Part shown: positions 51,581-62,660 of the stretch, piece by piece
How the letters are laid out: the number at the start of each line of letters is the position of its first letter
Numbering within the stretch: position 1 is the first letter of the stretch
Assembly (NCBI GenBank): GCA_946699065.1
Contig: CAMPDV010001716.1
Span: 32,200-96,199 of the forward strand
From: Loxodes magnus
Taxonomy: Eukaryota; Ciliophora; Karyorelictea; Loxodida; Loxodidae
Length of the DNA stretch: 64,000 nucleotides
Direction: 5' to 3'
Made by a program: the position numbers and the translations under genes
Notes under the pieces: generated by a model
Database searches by the model: none
What the model was told of the DNA's origin: nothing
The model's input: the letters and a program-made list of their open reading frames with translations, nothing else

Positions 51581-51670
51581 GGTATCAAATTGTACTAGTT
51601 GCTTCTGTTGAAAATATTATAAAACTAAGAAAACTAATAAAGCTTAAATCACTGAAATAAATGGAAAAAT
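51581..51670 (+). pseudogene. Duplicated N-terminus of a USP U4-type gene
   Basis: MVSNCTSCFCWKYYKTKKTNKAQ aligns with MGSKISDCCGWIFNKRNNANEAQ of U4 at DNA level (ATGG-ATCAAA...GAAAGCTTAA-like end). It follows a gene X copy at the same relative place. No USP domain follows. Confidence 0.45.
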
Positions 51671-53416
51671 TAAGATTCTTTTATAAACTGCAGTAAAGAT
51701 ACAACAAGATAGTAACTTTAAAAAAAGGAATATAGCAGCAGATCAGAATGTAAGAGATTAATTTACTCTAAAAAATAGAATAAAAAAAGATGTCAGATTG
51801 AAATTAAGGTTTTATACAACAAGGTCATCTGAGCAAGAGAAAGAAAGGAAAATTTAATGAGGTCAAAAAAATCGAACAAATCTGATTTCCTAAATTAACA
51901 GAAAGTTACATTTAGTTTTTTGATTCCTCAACAGTCGAATTGGCTATAAAGGTTGCTGAAATATGACTTGAGGTAACAGAACATAAGTAAATAATCCATA
52001 TTCTTATGAGAATTGGCACCAAATTGAATATTTAGAAAAAAACTTGAGTAGAATCTGTTCGACGGTCGAGTGGAGCATAAAATCTCATAGAATGCCTCAA
52101 GAACAAAGTAGCACGATAGAATAGCCGGGCAAAACAAAAATCCTCTAAGAGCAAACGAGATTTATCACAAAAATTTCGTCATTTAGGACTCTAAGTAACT
52201 AGAGTAAGAGATCCCTCCGTTATCACTACCTTCCCTAGAGACAATGCCCGCTAATCCGAGTTATGTTACTTCTGCGGAAGTGGTTGGTATCTCTAAATAA
52301 ATGGTTAAAAATTCATGTAAAAACAGAGATAGTATTGGCGGATTTTAGAGCTAAGCTGAAAAAAAAGGCTAAAAAATCAATAGGAAAAAATAACGGTTTT
52401 ACAACTAGCAAAGGTTATTCTGTGACCCAAGTTTTAAGGATTTTTATAAAGTGCTCAGATTTAGGCTTGCACAAAAAAAGATCCAAGAGCATATGTTTAT
52501 CTGCAAGATTTATTCTAGGATTGGTCTTAAAGCGATATACTGACATCAAGAATATCGTACCGGAACAAAAAAACACGTCGAAAATAGATCGAAAGTAAAA
52601 CTGTTTTTAAGTAAAAACTCTTAATTAATTTCAAATTAAAACAAATAGAAGAGAGACTCAATAAATTATCTTATATAATTAAGCAGTAGTCTAATAAAAC
52701 TTAAGCAATGGATAACCTATGGCATTGGGAAGAAGTAAAAGTCGGTTTTCACCAATAAGCAGATAAAAATTTTATGATCTGATCTGATACGATAAGATAA
52801 AATGACACCTGATACGAAACTGGTAATAGTTCAAATAAACTTAAAATAAAGCAAAAAATGTAGTGAAATCTAGTCAAATATATTACTAGAGAAAATAGAA
52901 TTAAGGACAGGATTATAAATAAATAACAGAAGTGAATAATATAAAAATTAGGAAAATGACAAAAGTATCTACAGTATGCATAATTTAAAAGAGCAAATTG
53001 ATTAGCAGAGTGAGATGAGGACAGAGTTGAAGAGAAAGAATAGGAATAAAGTTACCAACAATTTCAGAAGCAGCTTGAAAGGTTTTTAAGCAATAATACA
53101 TCTAGATTTAAAATAAAATCGAGATGGCCTTATTATAGAAAGAATCACGTTAATCTATTGTAATTATTATTATATAATTTAATTTAAATATATGTCGGAT
53201 TCTTTCCTTTGGGAGATTCTTGGAAGCACAACAAGGCAAAAGAACAAAGCACTGCTGAGGATTAACTTTAGTAGAAGAATCTAATATCGTAAGAGATTTC
53301 TCAATAAAGGATTCACAAAATTCACGAATTCTAATTGTAGAAAAGGTTAAAACTGCAAGCCTGTTTTGCATTTAGAGAAATAAACTTTAGAGATGTTAAT
53401 AATAAAAAATTTTGGC
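51671..53416. other. Less AT-rich region open in several frames, identity unclear
   Basis: 51.84-52.6 kb is GC-richer than anything nearby and has no standard stop in one frame (52263-52598) and no TGA in another. A CYFCGSGWYL block near 52270 recalls a decayed ORF1 knuckle. Codon-position bias is absent, so I do not call a gene. Confidence 0.3.
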
Positions 53417-53449
53417 ATAGTTGCATGCCAATGAGGTGCTATGTACTCT
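53417..53449 (+). repeat. Shared 33-nt hairpin, divergent copy
   Basis: On the minus strand AGAGTACATAGCACCTCATTGG is followed by a weakened right stem. No recognisable repeat A or C body is attached. Confidence 0.5.
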
Positions 53450-54114
53450 TTAATCCAATATTTTATGACGTAATTTTTCATTTTTATATGATTGTTTTTT
53501 CTTTTAATTTTTATATTTTTCAATTTCAAAAATTTGTAATAATTCTTATTCGACATAAATATATCAATCTTTTTGATTTCGTTTAGTCTCTATGGCTATA
53601 ATATCTCATCTTATAAATAGTTAATCCATAATTTCTTAAATCTATGAACTTTCTACAATTATAGATTTAACTATTCTTACTTTTCATTAGTTACACATTC
53701 TTTTAATATTTTGATCTTGAACCATTTAAATAATTATCTTTCATTTTATCTTTTAAGAAATTTAAAATAAAGATAAAAATTTTATCTAAGCGAAAGAAAT
53801 ATTTAACATAATCGAAAAAAAATGCAGTCATAAGTTTAAAATTTAAAGATCAATATTAAAACCTTTAAAAGCGGAAACCTAAAGAATACAATAATTCGAA
53901 AAATATTAAGCTTTACATCTAATTCATATCTATATTAAGCATGTCCTACTTCATTAAAATTTTATCCTATGAAAATATTTTATTTTTGGTTATTAAATTT
54001 AAGTTAAAGTTAAAAAGCTTTGTTAAAGCCTTAGTAGTCAGCCATCTGACCCATTCTATCAGCTTGTCTCTATTGTTTGTCTTGAATTCCTACTAGGCTT
54101 AGTTAGGCGGTGTA

Positions 54115-54147
54115 GCACTTCATTAGCGCACTATCCCTTTAATATTC
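54115..54147 (-). repeat. Shared 33-nt hairpin at the 3' end of an ORF1 relic
   Basis: GTGTAGCACTTCATTAGCGCAC core is recognisable; outer stem is altered. On the minus strand it lies just downstream of the ORF1 relic 54190-54854. Confidence 0.5.
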
Positions 54148-54189
54148 TGAATAATTTTGGTCTTACACTTAGTGTTCCTAATTATTTAT

Positions 54190-54854
54190 CCAAGGATTAA
54201 GATTTGAATTAAAGAATTTTTTTATAAATTTTTCCACTTTATGTTAGATATATCCTTAATAGTTTTCTAAAAATATCTTATTTATTCTTTCTTTTAAATT
54301 TCGCTTAGTTAGTAGCAGTATTTCATTGGTGTTATTTATTGCACACTTAGCATTTTATTCTTCTTTTAAACTATTATTCCTGTAACACTTACTTAATTTA
54401 AATTTACTATTTATTTTAAATAAACGTTTACTGTTTATTTTAATTTGAGGCTTCATTTTCTATTTCCATAGGATCTGATTAATTCTGTTAAAACGAAAAT
54501 GGCGTAACCTGAATTTATTATTAAATTTAAAGAATTCTTTGTTCCAGTTTGTTTTCTATTTCTTATAATGATTAATATTGTTTCTCAAGTAAAGACGTTA
54601 TTAGTTTTCTAATTTTTCTACTTTATCACTGAGGTATCTATTTTTAAACATAAACTCTTTAATGACTTAGATAATATTTCTATTTGAGTTTGTGTCGGAA
54701 GTTTTTTTAGTTCTGGATTTCCAAGTGGTTAATGTTCGTCATATCAATCATATTTCTCACTTTCACTCATTGTAATTATTTCGTTTTTTTATTTTTTAGA
54801 GAATTTTCCTGTTTAAATGTTTTGTTCAAAGTTCTGTTATTTCTTAGAAGCCAT
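54190..54854 (-). pseudogene. ORF1-like relic with 3' hairpin
   Basis: Minus strand from ATG 54852-54854: MASKKQQNFEQNIQTGKFSK..., then after a frame change LLEKQYQSLQEIENKLEQRI (coiled coil), QSDPMEIENEAS (the DPM-E-I-E motif) and RRIKCQVCNKQHQW, a partial knuckle. It links a protein-coding retroelement to the shared hairpin. Confidence 0.5.
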
Positions 54855-55834
54855 TTTATATATATATTTAATAATTAACTTTACTTTTCAAATTTATGAA
54901 CATCTTTTATTGTAAAAATTTATTTTTAATCAAGATATCTTAGAGTCTTAAAAAAATCAGCATTCTTTCATCTTCAATTTATTTAACTTTTCTCCTGCTC
55001 CTTCATTTCCTTTTAAACATACAAGAATTAAAATCTAAAAGAAAGCAGCATTTTATCAAAGTTTTTAATCGAAAAGTTTAAATTTTTCAATTACTATCTT
55101 AGAATCAATTGCCATAAATCATAAAGCTTGAATATCCCTAAATCATTTCCAACTTATTATTGAATCTTTCCCTTAAGTGCTTATAATACTTAGATATCAT
55201 TATTCAGTCAAATGTATCATATTCTGCGTATTTCAATTAAGAATGTCAATAAATAACAGACTTATATTTCCTTCCGAAAGTTTTAAGATTTGGTTCTCAT
55301 TCTATATATGATAATAATTTCTCTTACATATTGCTTATTAAGTTTTGAATATATTATTTCTGGGAACTAAGACAATTTTGAAATTAATAGAATCTGGTTG
55401 TAGTAATTCCATTTATTCTTTGAATTAAATTTCCATAAAGCCAAGTTTGTATTTAGATTTTTATTAAATTTTTGTTTATTTTTGTTACTTAAATCAATAT
55501 TATAAAATTGAGACATCATCTTCACATTATTATAGTATTAGTAACTTTTTTTCAGTTATTTAAAAAATTCTTCATATTGTTGATTTGCTTTGATGATTGA
55601 TGAAGTATTATATGCAATAATACACCAAGGTATGTGACTTATTTTTAAAGGGTTTCTATCTTTTAAATTTAAAAACTTAATTTAGCTTCTTTTTCTTCAA
55701 AAAATTATATAAATAATCGTTTAGAAATATTTACTTTTAAGCATGGTCATTTAAAGCTATGTTTGTTTATTAAAATTGTGCATGATTTTATTCAATTTAG
55801 ATAGTAGAATTAAATAATCTGTTCATATTCTAAT
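54855..55834. other. AT-rich intergenic stretch
   Basis: No supported gene; no repeat partner seen. Confidence 0.3.
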
Positions 55835-55839
55835 GCAAA

Positions 55840-56325
55840 AACTGCTATCAAAGTTATTGCTCTTATATTCAAATAACTATGTTATTTCTTCTAAATATCA
55901 AATCACAATATCAAAGTACAATAAGGATATTATTGGTTTCCTATAAGATTCCTTACATTACTTCATTATTGCACTGAAACTACTTTATTATTTTTTGTCT
56001 ATAAGAAAATATGAATTTAAGTGATATAAATAGGTTATAAAGCTTTTATAATACCTAGAGGTATTTTAAACCTCATAAGTTAATCGAAAAGTAATTTTTT
56101 TCTCTATGAGATTGAAAACTTTTTCTATGTCTATCATTATTGCTATTAATTTAGTTTTCCTCTCTTTTCGTTTCGAAATAAATTTATTATTTACTTTTAA
56201 TCCAAGTTTAGATGCTGGTCCTCTTCCTTTTTAAAATCCCTCTTGACTATAATGAAATAAATTTTAATATATCAAATTTTATAACCTTTTGTGAGGGTTT
56301 CATCCCATAATTTTAAAATTGTGCT
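55840..56325 (-). pseudogene. Reverse-transcriptase relic in arm 2
   Basis: Minus-strand counterpart of 33385-33830, with the same GGATTTTAAAAAGGAAGAGG start. Confidence 0.55.
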
Positions 56326-56936
56326 AATGAGAGAAAATTTAGTTTTTTGTTAATCAACTTTTTTTATTTTTGAAAAAGGGAATAATGAAATATTTATAAA
56401 ATAAGGTATTCTTAGCATATTATTAGAAAGATTTAAGTTTTATAGTAGTATTTGTTTGATAATTAATTTTTAATTAATCTAGATTTGCTACTTTATATTA
56501 GTATATACTTATATATTTAACTAGTCTCTCATTATTATTTTTAGAAATTAATAACTCTGTTATTACTGAAATCTTTCTATTTTAATGTAAAATTTAGGAA
56601 GTTTATTAAAACATAATTATACCATTATACAATAAAATAGTTTTTTATTTATTTATATTAATTTCTTTTTCTAGGACTTTATAATTTCTTAACTTATGTA
56701 AACATTATTTTCTAGTTTTCTTTGTAAATTTACTGTTTTTAATAAAAATCTAATAGATGTTAATAATCCAAAATTATACTCATCAGATTAAAAAAATTAT
56801 ATGTTTTTATTTTTAAAAAATAGCATAAAAAATTATAAATTAGAGTCTTAATATATTTTATGCTTAGGATTGAAAAGAATAAAATTAATAGAATATATCA
56901 AAATTAATTGTCTAAAATATTAAATATATATAAATA

Positions 56937-57243
56937 ATTAGGGAGAAGCAATCCTACAACTGAAAGTCATTTAAGATTTGGTACCAGGAAGTACTCATGG
57001 ACAAAGAACCGAACAAGAATATTAGTAGGTGCCAAGAGAAGAAAAGACTGAAAAGATATCAAGTAATGCTAATAATGAAAGAAACCAAACACTAAGGTCT
57101 CTTAGGGAGCATTCCTATCATAGCCCTATAGAAGACAAGACTCATATAGGAATACTAGCGCTTTGAAGGCTTCAACAAAAAAATTTTAACTTAAAAAAAA
57201 TCTTTATTAAATAGCTGAGCGCCATTGAGGTTCTATGTGCTCT
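56937..57243 (+). repeat. Repeat C, full copy
   Basis: About 307 bp ending with the shared hairpin at 57211-57243. Shares GGTACCAGGAAGTAC, GAACAAGAAT-TT-GTAGG, CCAAGAGAAGA and GGAAT-CTAGC with the copy at 32451-32765. Confidence 0.75.
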
Positions 57244-57960
57244 AATCTTATTTATTTAAAAAATTTAAAAGTGAAAATAAATAAGATGAACCATTTTCTT
57301 AGTCTTAAAAATTAAAAAATTAAATAATAAAAATTCAGCTAAATATATAAACTATAACTGAAATATTTTATTATTATTTTGAAAAACAATTGTAAAATGT
57401 TGGAATTGAAAATTTAAAGATTGAATTATTATGCTAAATTGATAAAAGATTAAATAATTTGATATATTCCTTTTTAAAATTATTTCAGTATAATTTTAAA
57501 TATTTATCTTTATTTTCTTTAGAATTATTTAAATCAGATATCTGAAATAGAATTAAAGTTTCTAACAAAAGTATCTTTACTCTATTATCTAATTTTATAA
57601 ATAGATCTATCATTTTTATTTCCTTTAAAAGATTTATAAGATTATATTTTTAATATTGTTCTTTTATTTTTAAGTAAACTCAATTTTAACACTTTACTTA
57701 CAAACATTTTTATTTTGCAAAAAATTTATTTTTATATCTAAAAGCACTTAAACATTTTAGAATATTAATGACTTATCAATGTAATTTGTATTATTTCATG
57801 CTGCTACTTATCTTTTATAAGATAGATAAGATAATTTACATAATCAAATAATCAAACTTTTATATGCTTTTGATATTTTACTAGTTCAAATTATTTTGCA
57901 GTTTAGAAATTTTAATTTTAAATTTAATGTGTAATAAACTTATTAATTTTGATATACTCT

Positions 57961-59290
57961 TCAGCCATGCTTTTGATAGAAAAGCATATAAGCATTTGAA
58001 CATTTAGCATTATTACATCTTCCTGCATGTGAATCATTGAACTCATACCATTCTCCGTCCACTTTCGCGTAGGCATAATAGTGTCCACCTCCTACTGATC
58101 CAGAATGAATATTCACTGCATATAAATCATATTGAGTAGATTAAGAGTAACTTGATGGTAAAAATTCTTATAAATTCAATTCTAATGGATAATTAATACT
58201 CATATTATTTTTTATGACGTTATAGCCATTTTATATGAATCTCTTTATATAAACAATTAATATTTCAGGAACCTTATATAAGTTAATACTTTTCGTTCCA
58301 TTTACTTATTTTTTTGCATACCTCACAATAAAACTGGTTCATTTCCTTCTAAATATTCTTCTTTCTATAAAAATCTGAAACAATCTTCAAGATTTACTTG
58401 TTGTGAAGTATTTTTTCTTTCTTGTGATTTGGGAATTTCTGCACAGAACATTTAGAAAGGATCGAAAGTTACTTATGCTACTTACATTCATCACATTTAA
58501 TGGTTTATTTTAATTATCCATGCATTAGATCAACTATGAGAGATTTATTTCTTCTTAAATGTTTATTCCAACATTCTTAAGAAACTATTTCATCTGGTCT
58601 ACCTCCACTAGGTATTCCTTAAATATAAGGTCTTTCTTTTATTTAATTTAGATCTTCGTGTAGAGCATCAAGTAAGAAGTTGATAAACTATTATGAATCA
58701 TGTTGTCTTCCTGAAGTAAACAACGGAGCATATTGAATTAATGTTTATCTAAAAATTGAAGGAATAAAAACTTCTTAAGCTTTATAAGATGTATTGTTAA
58801 CAATATTAGCGAACTCTCTCGTCATTACACCTCTAGTTCCAAATTTATTGGTTGTATTAAGATTATTTTTCCATTAATTATTCTTAAAGTATCCTACAAG
58901 AGGAGTAGTATGTAATAGACATTATAATCCAGAATTCATCCAACAAGTATTTCCTAGATTTTACAATCCTTACATACTTAATTATATATGAACTACTTAA
59001 GGCACTTACGTTGCTTTTTTGTTTGTAATTTAAGATGATTAAACTTATAATCACTATTATTATTAGGAAAGTTTAGAATTTTCTTTATTATTTAGTTTTA
59101 CTATTTTTGTTTTATCCTACTCAGACTATTTTTAATATGCCTTTAGTTTTTTTTAGTTTTTTTACTTAGAAGACTTTTTGTCTTTTTTAGACTAGTGATT
59201 GATATCTTTTGGTTAAGGTTTTGATTAATCTTTATTTTATGATTCTAAATCATCAGAAGGATTAAATCTAAATATCTACTGTTTAATATA
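57961..59290 (-). pseudogene. USP relic U6, frameshifted
   Basis: Closest to U4. On the minus strand a Lys/Gln-rich N-terminus (NPSDDLESQNKDQSKPQPKD...) runs in phase into [20 protein letters not shown] one-base loss after the first finger Cys pair, and one-base gains at the EEYLEGMN and VCKK blocks, break the frame relative to U4. The His box [21 protein letters not shown] and the terminal TGA (57961-57963) remain. Probably a recent pseudogene inserted in arm 2. Confidence 0.8.
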
Positions 59291-59880
59291 TTTTCCTACC
59301 TTTCACAGCGCTTATAAAATTTATTAGATTTATTTTTTTGATACTAAGCAAACTATAAAGAAAGCTAGTACGATCAATAGATAAAAGCAAATATTGTCCC
59401 TAAAAAATTAAAATAATTTTCCTTCTTTCTAAGAAAAAAGTTTTTCAGGCCAAAGCATTTTTTATATTTGACTAGCAAAACTGAGTATTTAAAAGAGGAT
59501 TTATAATATAATAGAAATTATTATTAAAAGAAACATAAATTCTTTAATAATTTATTATGTAAATGCTTTCTAAATATAAATCAATACATTTTTATAAATC
59601 TCAGAAGGAAAAGATACCGTTATATAATCGTATCTGCTTTGAATCTAATTTTAGTTAGAAAGATGAAAAGAGGTAAATAAGGAAAATTAAATTCGTAATT
59701 AAGTAAAAATATAGGAAAATGAAGCTAATATGGAAATTATCTTTAGATGATGATATTAGATAAGTTTTTCTCAGTAAGATTGAATAAATAAGATTTTTTA
59801 TTTTCTAAACTAAATAAATTATAAATAAATTAAGAGAAATTAATAAATAGTAGAATCAATAAAAGAAGAAATAAAAATAA

Positions 59881-60212
59881 AAATATTAGAATACCAAAGA
59901 AAATAATTATGTATATGGTTATTCGAATTTAAAGTAAATATTTTGGATTTAAATTAAATTTATTGCTCAGAATGAAATGATTCACAGATTTATAGAGCAT
60001 AAGAGAGCTTTTAAGTCTTATAGAAGTTTAAGCTTTAATCAATATCTATATAGCTTTAAGAGAATTTTTATATTTTATAATAATAATAAAATGGAAGGAG
60101 GTTTCATTAAGATGTTTACAATATTTCCCCAAAGCATGGGAGAAAACCAAAATATTTATTCTTTATATTAAGTTTTAATTTATAATAGCCCAATCTTTGT
60201 ATTTAATATTAA
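59881..60212. other. AT-rich spacer
   Basis: No gene supported; the standard-code open frame here has no motif. Confidence 0.3.
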
Positions 60213-61142
60213 ATGAAGTAAAAGAAAAGACAGGACATTAACCAGCCAACTCTTCCATCTTCTCCTCCCAAAAAAGTAAAAAATTACAGAGGAAAGGATC
60301 AATATAAAAAATTTTACTTCAAGCAGAGATTGGAGTGGCCTTATCAAAGAATAAATTCTTGAATTTTAGTGGAAGCAGGATAAAAATGACAGAAGGTCAC
60401 AAGAAGGGATTTTTGCAGGCTCCATAGATAAAGGAGTAAAAACGAGAGACTTCTAATTATTTATCCACCATGTCTTCTTTAGTAAAATAATAATTTTCTT
60501 AATCTTAATAGCATCCAACAGTAGAAAATTAAAAATAATCTTAAATAAAATAAGAACTTAAATAAACAGAAACAGAATAAAACGAATAATAAAATGACTT
60601 TCTTCCTAAACCAAGACTAAGTAACTATATGAAATCCGATAATGCTAAAACAGAAAAATGAAGAATAAATACTAATTGAAACTCTTTTGAAATCTGTTCG
60701 AATTCTGTAAGAAGAAGCCAAAATATTAAGGTAAGAAAACAAAAAATTATTTGAAAAAAAGATAAAAACTGAAGAAAAATTAGTCAAATAAGAAATCAAA
60801 GTAAAGCAACTTGGACAAAAAAGACCAGAATCTTTAATCTAAGAAATAAAAATGGAAGTAGAAGACAATAGACAAATAGAAACAACTAATATTAGAAGGA
60901 TTCTCAAGAGATGTTACCTGTGCTAATCAAGTTTCCATAATTACAAGAGATGCAAGATATACAAGAAAAAGAAGGAGAGAAACAGCGAAGAAGTATGAAG
61001 AGAATTAACAAGAATTTATGTGACGAAGGACGGAAGAATTTACAGAAAGAGAATTTTCCAATCGAGTTCCAGAACTCCGATAAAACTAGGTGACCCAAAA
61101 TTTTATTTTAAGCCTCAAGGAGCGATCATTAGTTGGCAGTGA
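60213..61142 (+). CDS. ORF1 zinc-knuckle protein, intact, 309 aa
   Basis: ATG 60213 to TGA 61140-61142, no frameshift. The N-terminus contains NQPTLPSSPPKKVKNYRGK (basic), then a Lys/Glu-rich coiled coil (about residues 150-205), KMEVEDNRQIE, and a canonical knuckle RCYLCQSSFHNYKRC: Cys234, Cys237, His242, Cys247. The C-terminus SSRTPIKLGDPKFYFKPQG is shared with the ORF1 at 61.6 kb. Several TGA codons lie inside and read Trp. After the stop comes a short 3' UTR and a (TTA)4 tract at about 61187-61200, so it is probably another ORF1-only element; no clear target-site duplication was found. Predicted role: RNA binding in a retrotransposition particle. Confidence 0.78.
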
Positions 61143-61499
61143 AAATGAGGTTGAGATTCCTCAAAATCGCAAACACTTAATTTAGTTTATTATTATTAGT
61201 AGAAGCAGAATTTTAAAATAATGTTTTGATGAATTTGAGCAGTCATGGAATTGAAAAATATCTTAGAATAACTTCAAAATAATATTAGCTTTCACACTAA
61301 GGATGTAAATATACATACACTCTTTTTAATTCCAATGAGAATACGAAACTAAGATGAAAGAACTAGATCAAGATTTATGAGTAATATATTAGCAAAGAGA
61401 AAAATATTTAACAAAACAAGAAAAAATAAATCAAAAAGCAAGAGTGAAGAAAATAGAATCAGCTTTACCTCAACTGATTTAACAAAAATCCTAATAATT

Positions 61500-61590
61500 C
61501 GGTAAATCAACTTAGATGGAATTTAAAAAAGTGTAAATCAGATTAAAGACTTTCAAAAAGAAATTCTGCGTATGTATTAGCACAAGACAC
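61500..61590 (+). pseudogene. Host ORF1, 5' part of its knuckle
   Basis: Reads MEFKKVQIRLKTFKKKFCVC, then ISTRH, i.e. the motif and knuckle of the CYIC...HLWR type with the first Cys changed to Phe. Interrupted by the element at 61591; continues at 62559 with LWRNC. The upstream part of this ORF1 (about 61.2-61.5 kb) is too decayed to bound. Confidence 0.6.
61579..61590. repeat. Target-site duplication, left copy
   Basis: AGCACAAGACAC; the right copy at 62547-62558 is AGCCCAAGACAC (one mismatch). Confidence 0.75.
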
Positions 61591-62546
61591 AAAAAAATGG
61601 AAGGCTTCAAAAAGAGTTTCTATACCACCTCCTCGAAGAAGGAAAGGAAACTAGAAGCAAATATTGGACAGTCTTCTTACGCTTAACCTTGACCTTTTTC
61701 TTAATAATCTTAGCTACCTGGAATATAATAGAACTATGAAGAACGGAAACAGACTCAGAAAAGCACTCATTTACTTACTCCAATGTCGAAGGAGAAGCCT
61801 AGAAAACAGGCGAAGTCTGCTTTGCACCAGGAGGTCTCAGAGTTTAACCCTTTTGGCCAGATGAACATGGAACAGCTAATTAAAGTTTAACTAAATCTCC
61901 AGGAAGAGATCAAAAAGCTAAGGAAGTACAATGAAAAGCTAATACAATAACTTAACCTAGCAGAAGGAATAGAGTCAAGGCTCATGTCCTAGGAAAGAGG
62001 ACTAAGCGACTTTTGAAACATATCACAAAGTCGGAATAGCTAATATTAAAATTAGCTTCAGAAGTAGTCTGAGCTGGATAGCAGACTCGGAAAAATAGAA
62101 GAGAAATTGTAAACATTTAAGAAAGAGCAGAGTGAAACTGGAGCTATGCAAATGGAAATCGAAGCCTAAAAAGAGAGAACCCATCAAGGAAAATAATTAA
62201 AAATCAAAAAGAAATGTTTCTGCTGTAGAAGCGTATGACATCTTATCGATATGGAAATTTTAATAGAAATAAAGAAAATATTGGATAAAAGAGAAAAAAA
62301 GGAAGAAAAAAAAAGAAGTCAGAATGAAAAGATTGCATTGTAACCCGGATGGTTCAATATACAAGATCAAGATGGAACCAAGGCAAGTAAAAGGAAGGAA
62401 AACCTGGAGAAGCCCGAGTTCCCAATCTTGCTAAAATTGGGTGACCCAAATTTTTATATTTAACAGCAAGGAGCATGAACTGCTTCCTCCTGACGGGGTT
62501 AAAATCCTAAAGCGGAAAACGTCCAAATAATAGTATTATTATTATT
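61591..62546 (+). mobile_element. ORF1-only retroelement, copy 2 (about 956 bp), intact
   Basis: Bounded by the 12-bp duplication, with six A before ATG and an (ATT)4-like tail before the right copy. Alike to 35299-36270 over its whole length. Both begin a few bases before the ATG, so both look full-length rather than 5'-truncated. It inserted into the zinc-knuckle codons of another ORF1. Confidence 0.85.
61597..62478 (+). CDS. ORF1 protein of the ORF1-only element, 293 aa
   Basis: ATG 61597 to TGA 62476-62478, no frameshift. MEGFKKSFYTTSSKKERKLE, then KPRKQAKSALHQEVSEFNPF; coiled coil about residues 92-200 (EEIKKLRKYNEKLIQQLNLA, EGIESRLMSQERGLSDFW); MQMEIEAQKE; knuckle KKKCFCCRSVWHL with Cys207, Cys210, His215 but no fourth Cys; C-terminal KPEFPILLKLGDPNFYI. 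TGA at 61693, 62014 and 62236 must be Trp and at least 15 TAA/TAG must be Gln for the frame to hold, so this gene is also evidence for the code. Likely RNA-binding retroelement protein. Confidence 0.82.
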
Positions 62547-62660
62547 AGCCCAAGACACTTTGGAGAAACTGCAGTTAAATAGACAATCCAAAATAAAATT
62601 TTAAAAGGCATAATTATCTTTTGGAAAAATGTGATGCGAAATTATAGAGGAAGAAACCAT
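62547..62660 (+). pseudogene. Host ORF1, part after the insertion
   Basis: Begins with the right target-site copy, then CTTTGGAGAAACTGC (LWRNC in the host frame) and QIDNPK, closely matching the relic at 50300-50390. Confidence 0.6.

Larger units (their letters stand above)
55835..59880. repeat. Arm 2 of the long inverted duplication
   Basis: Reverse-complement partner of 31560-33840. It holds an extra segment of about 1.8 kb (roughly 57540-59335) with USP copy U6. About 22 kb separate the arms. Confidence 0.75.

Noticed and set aside
52263-52598. 111-aa standard-code open frame
   Set aside because: No stop codons but no codon-position bias either; adjacent frames are equally open. Described as an unexplained region instead.
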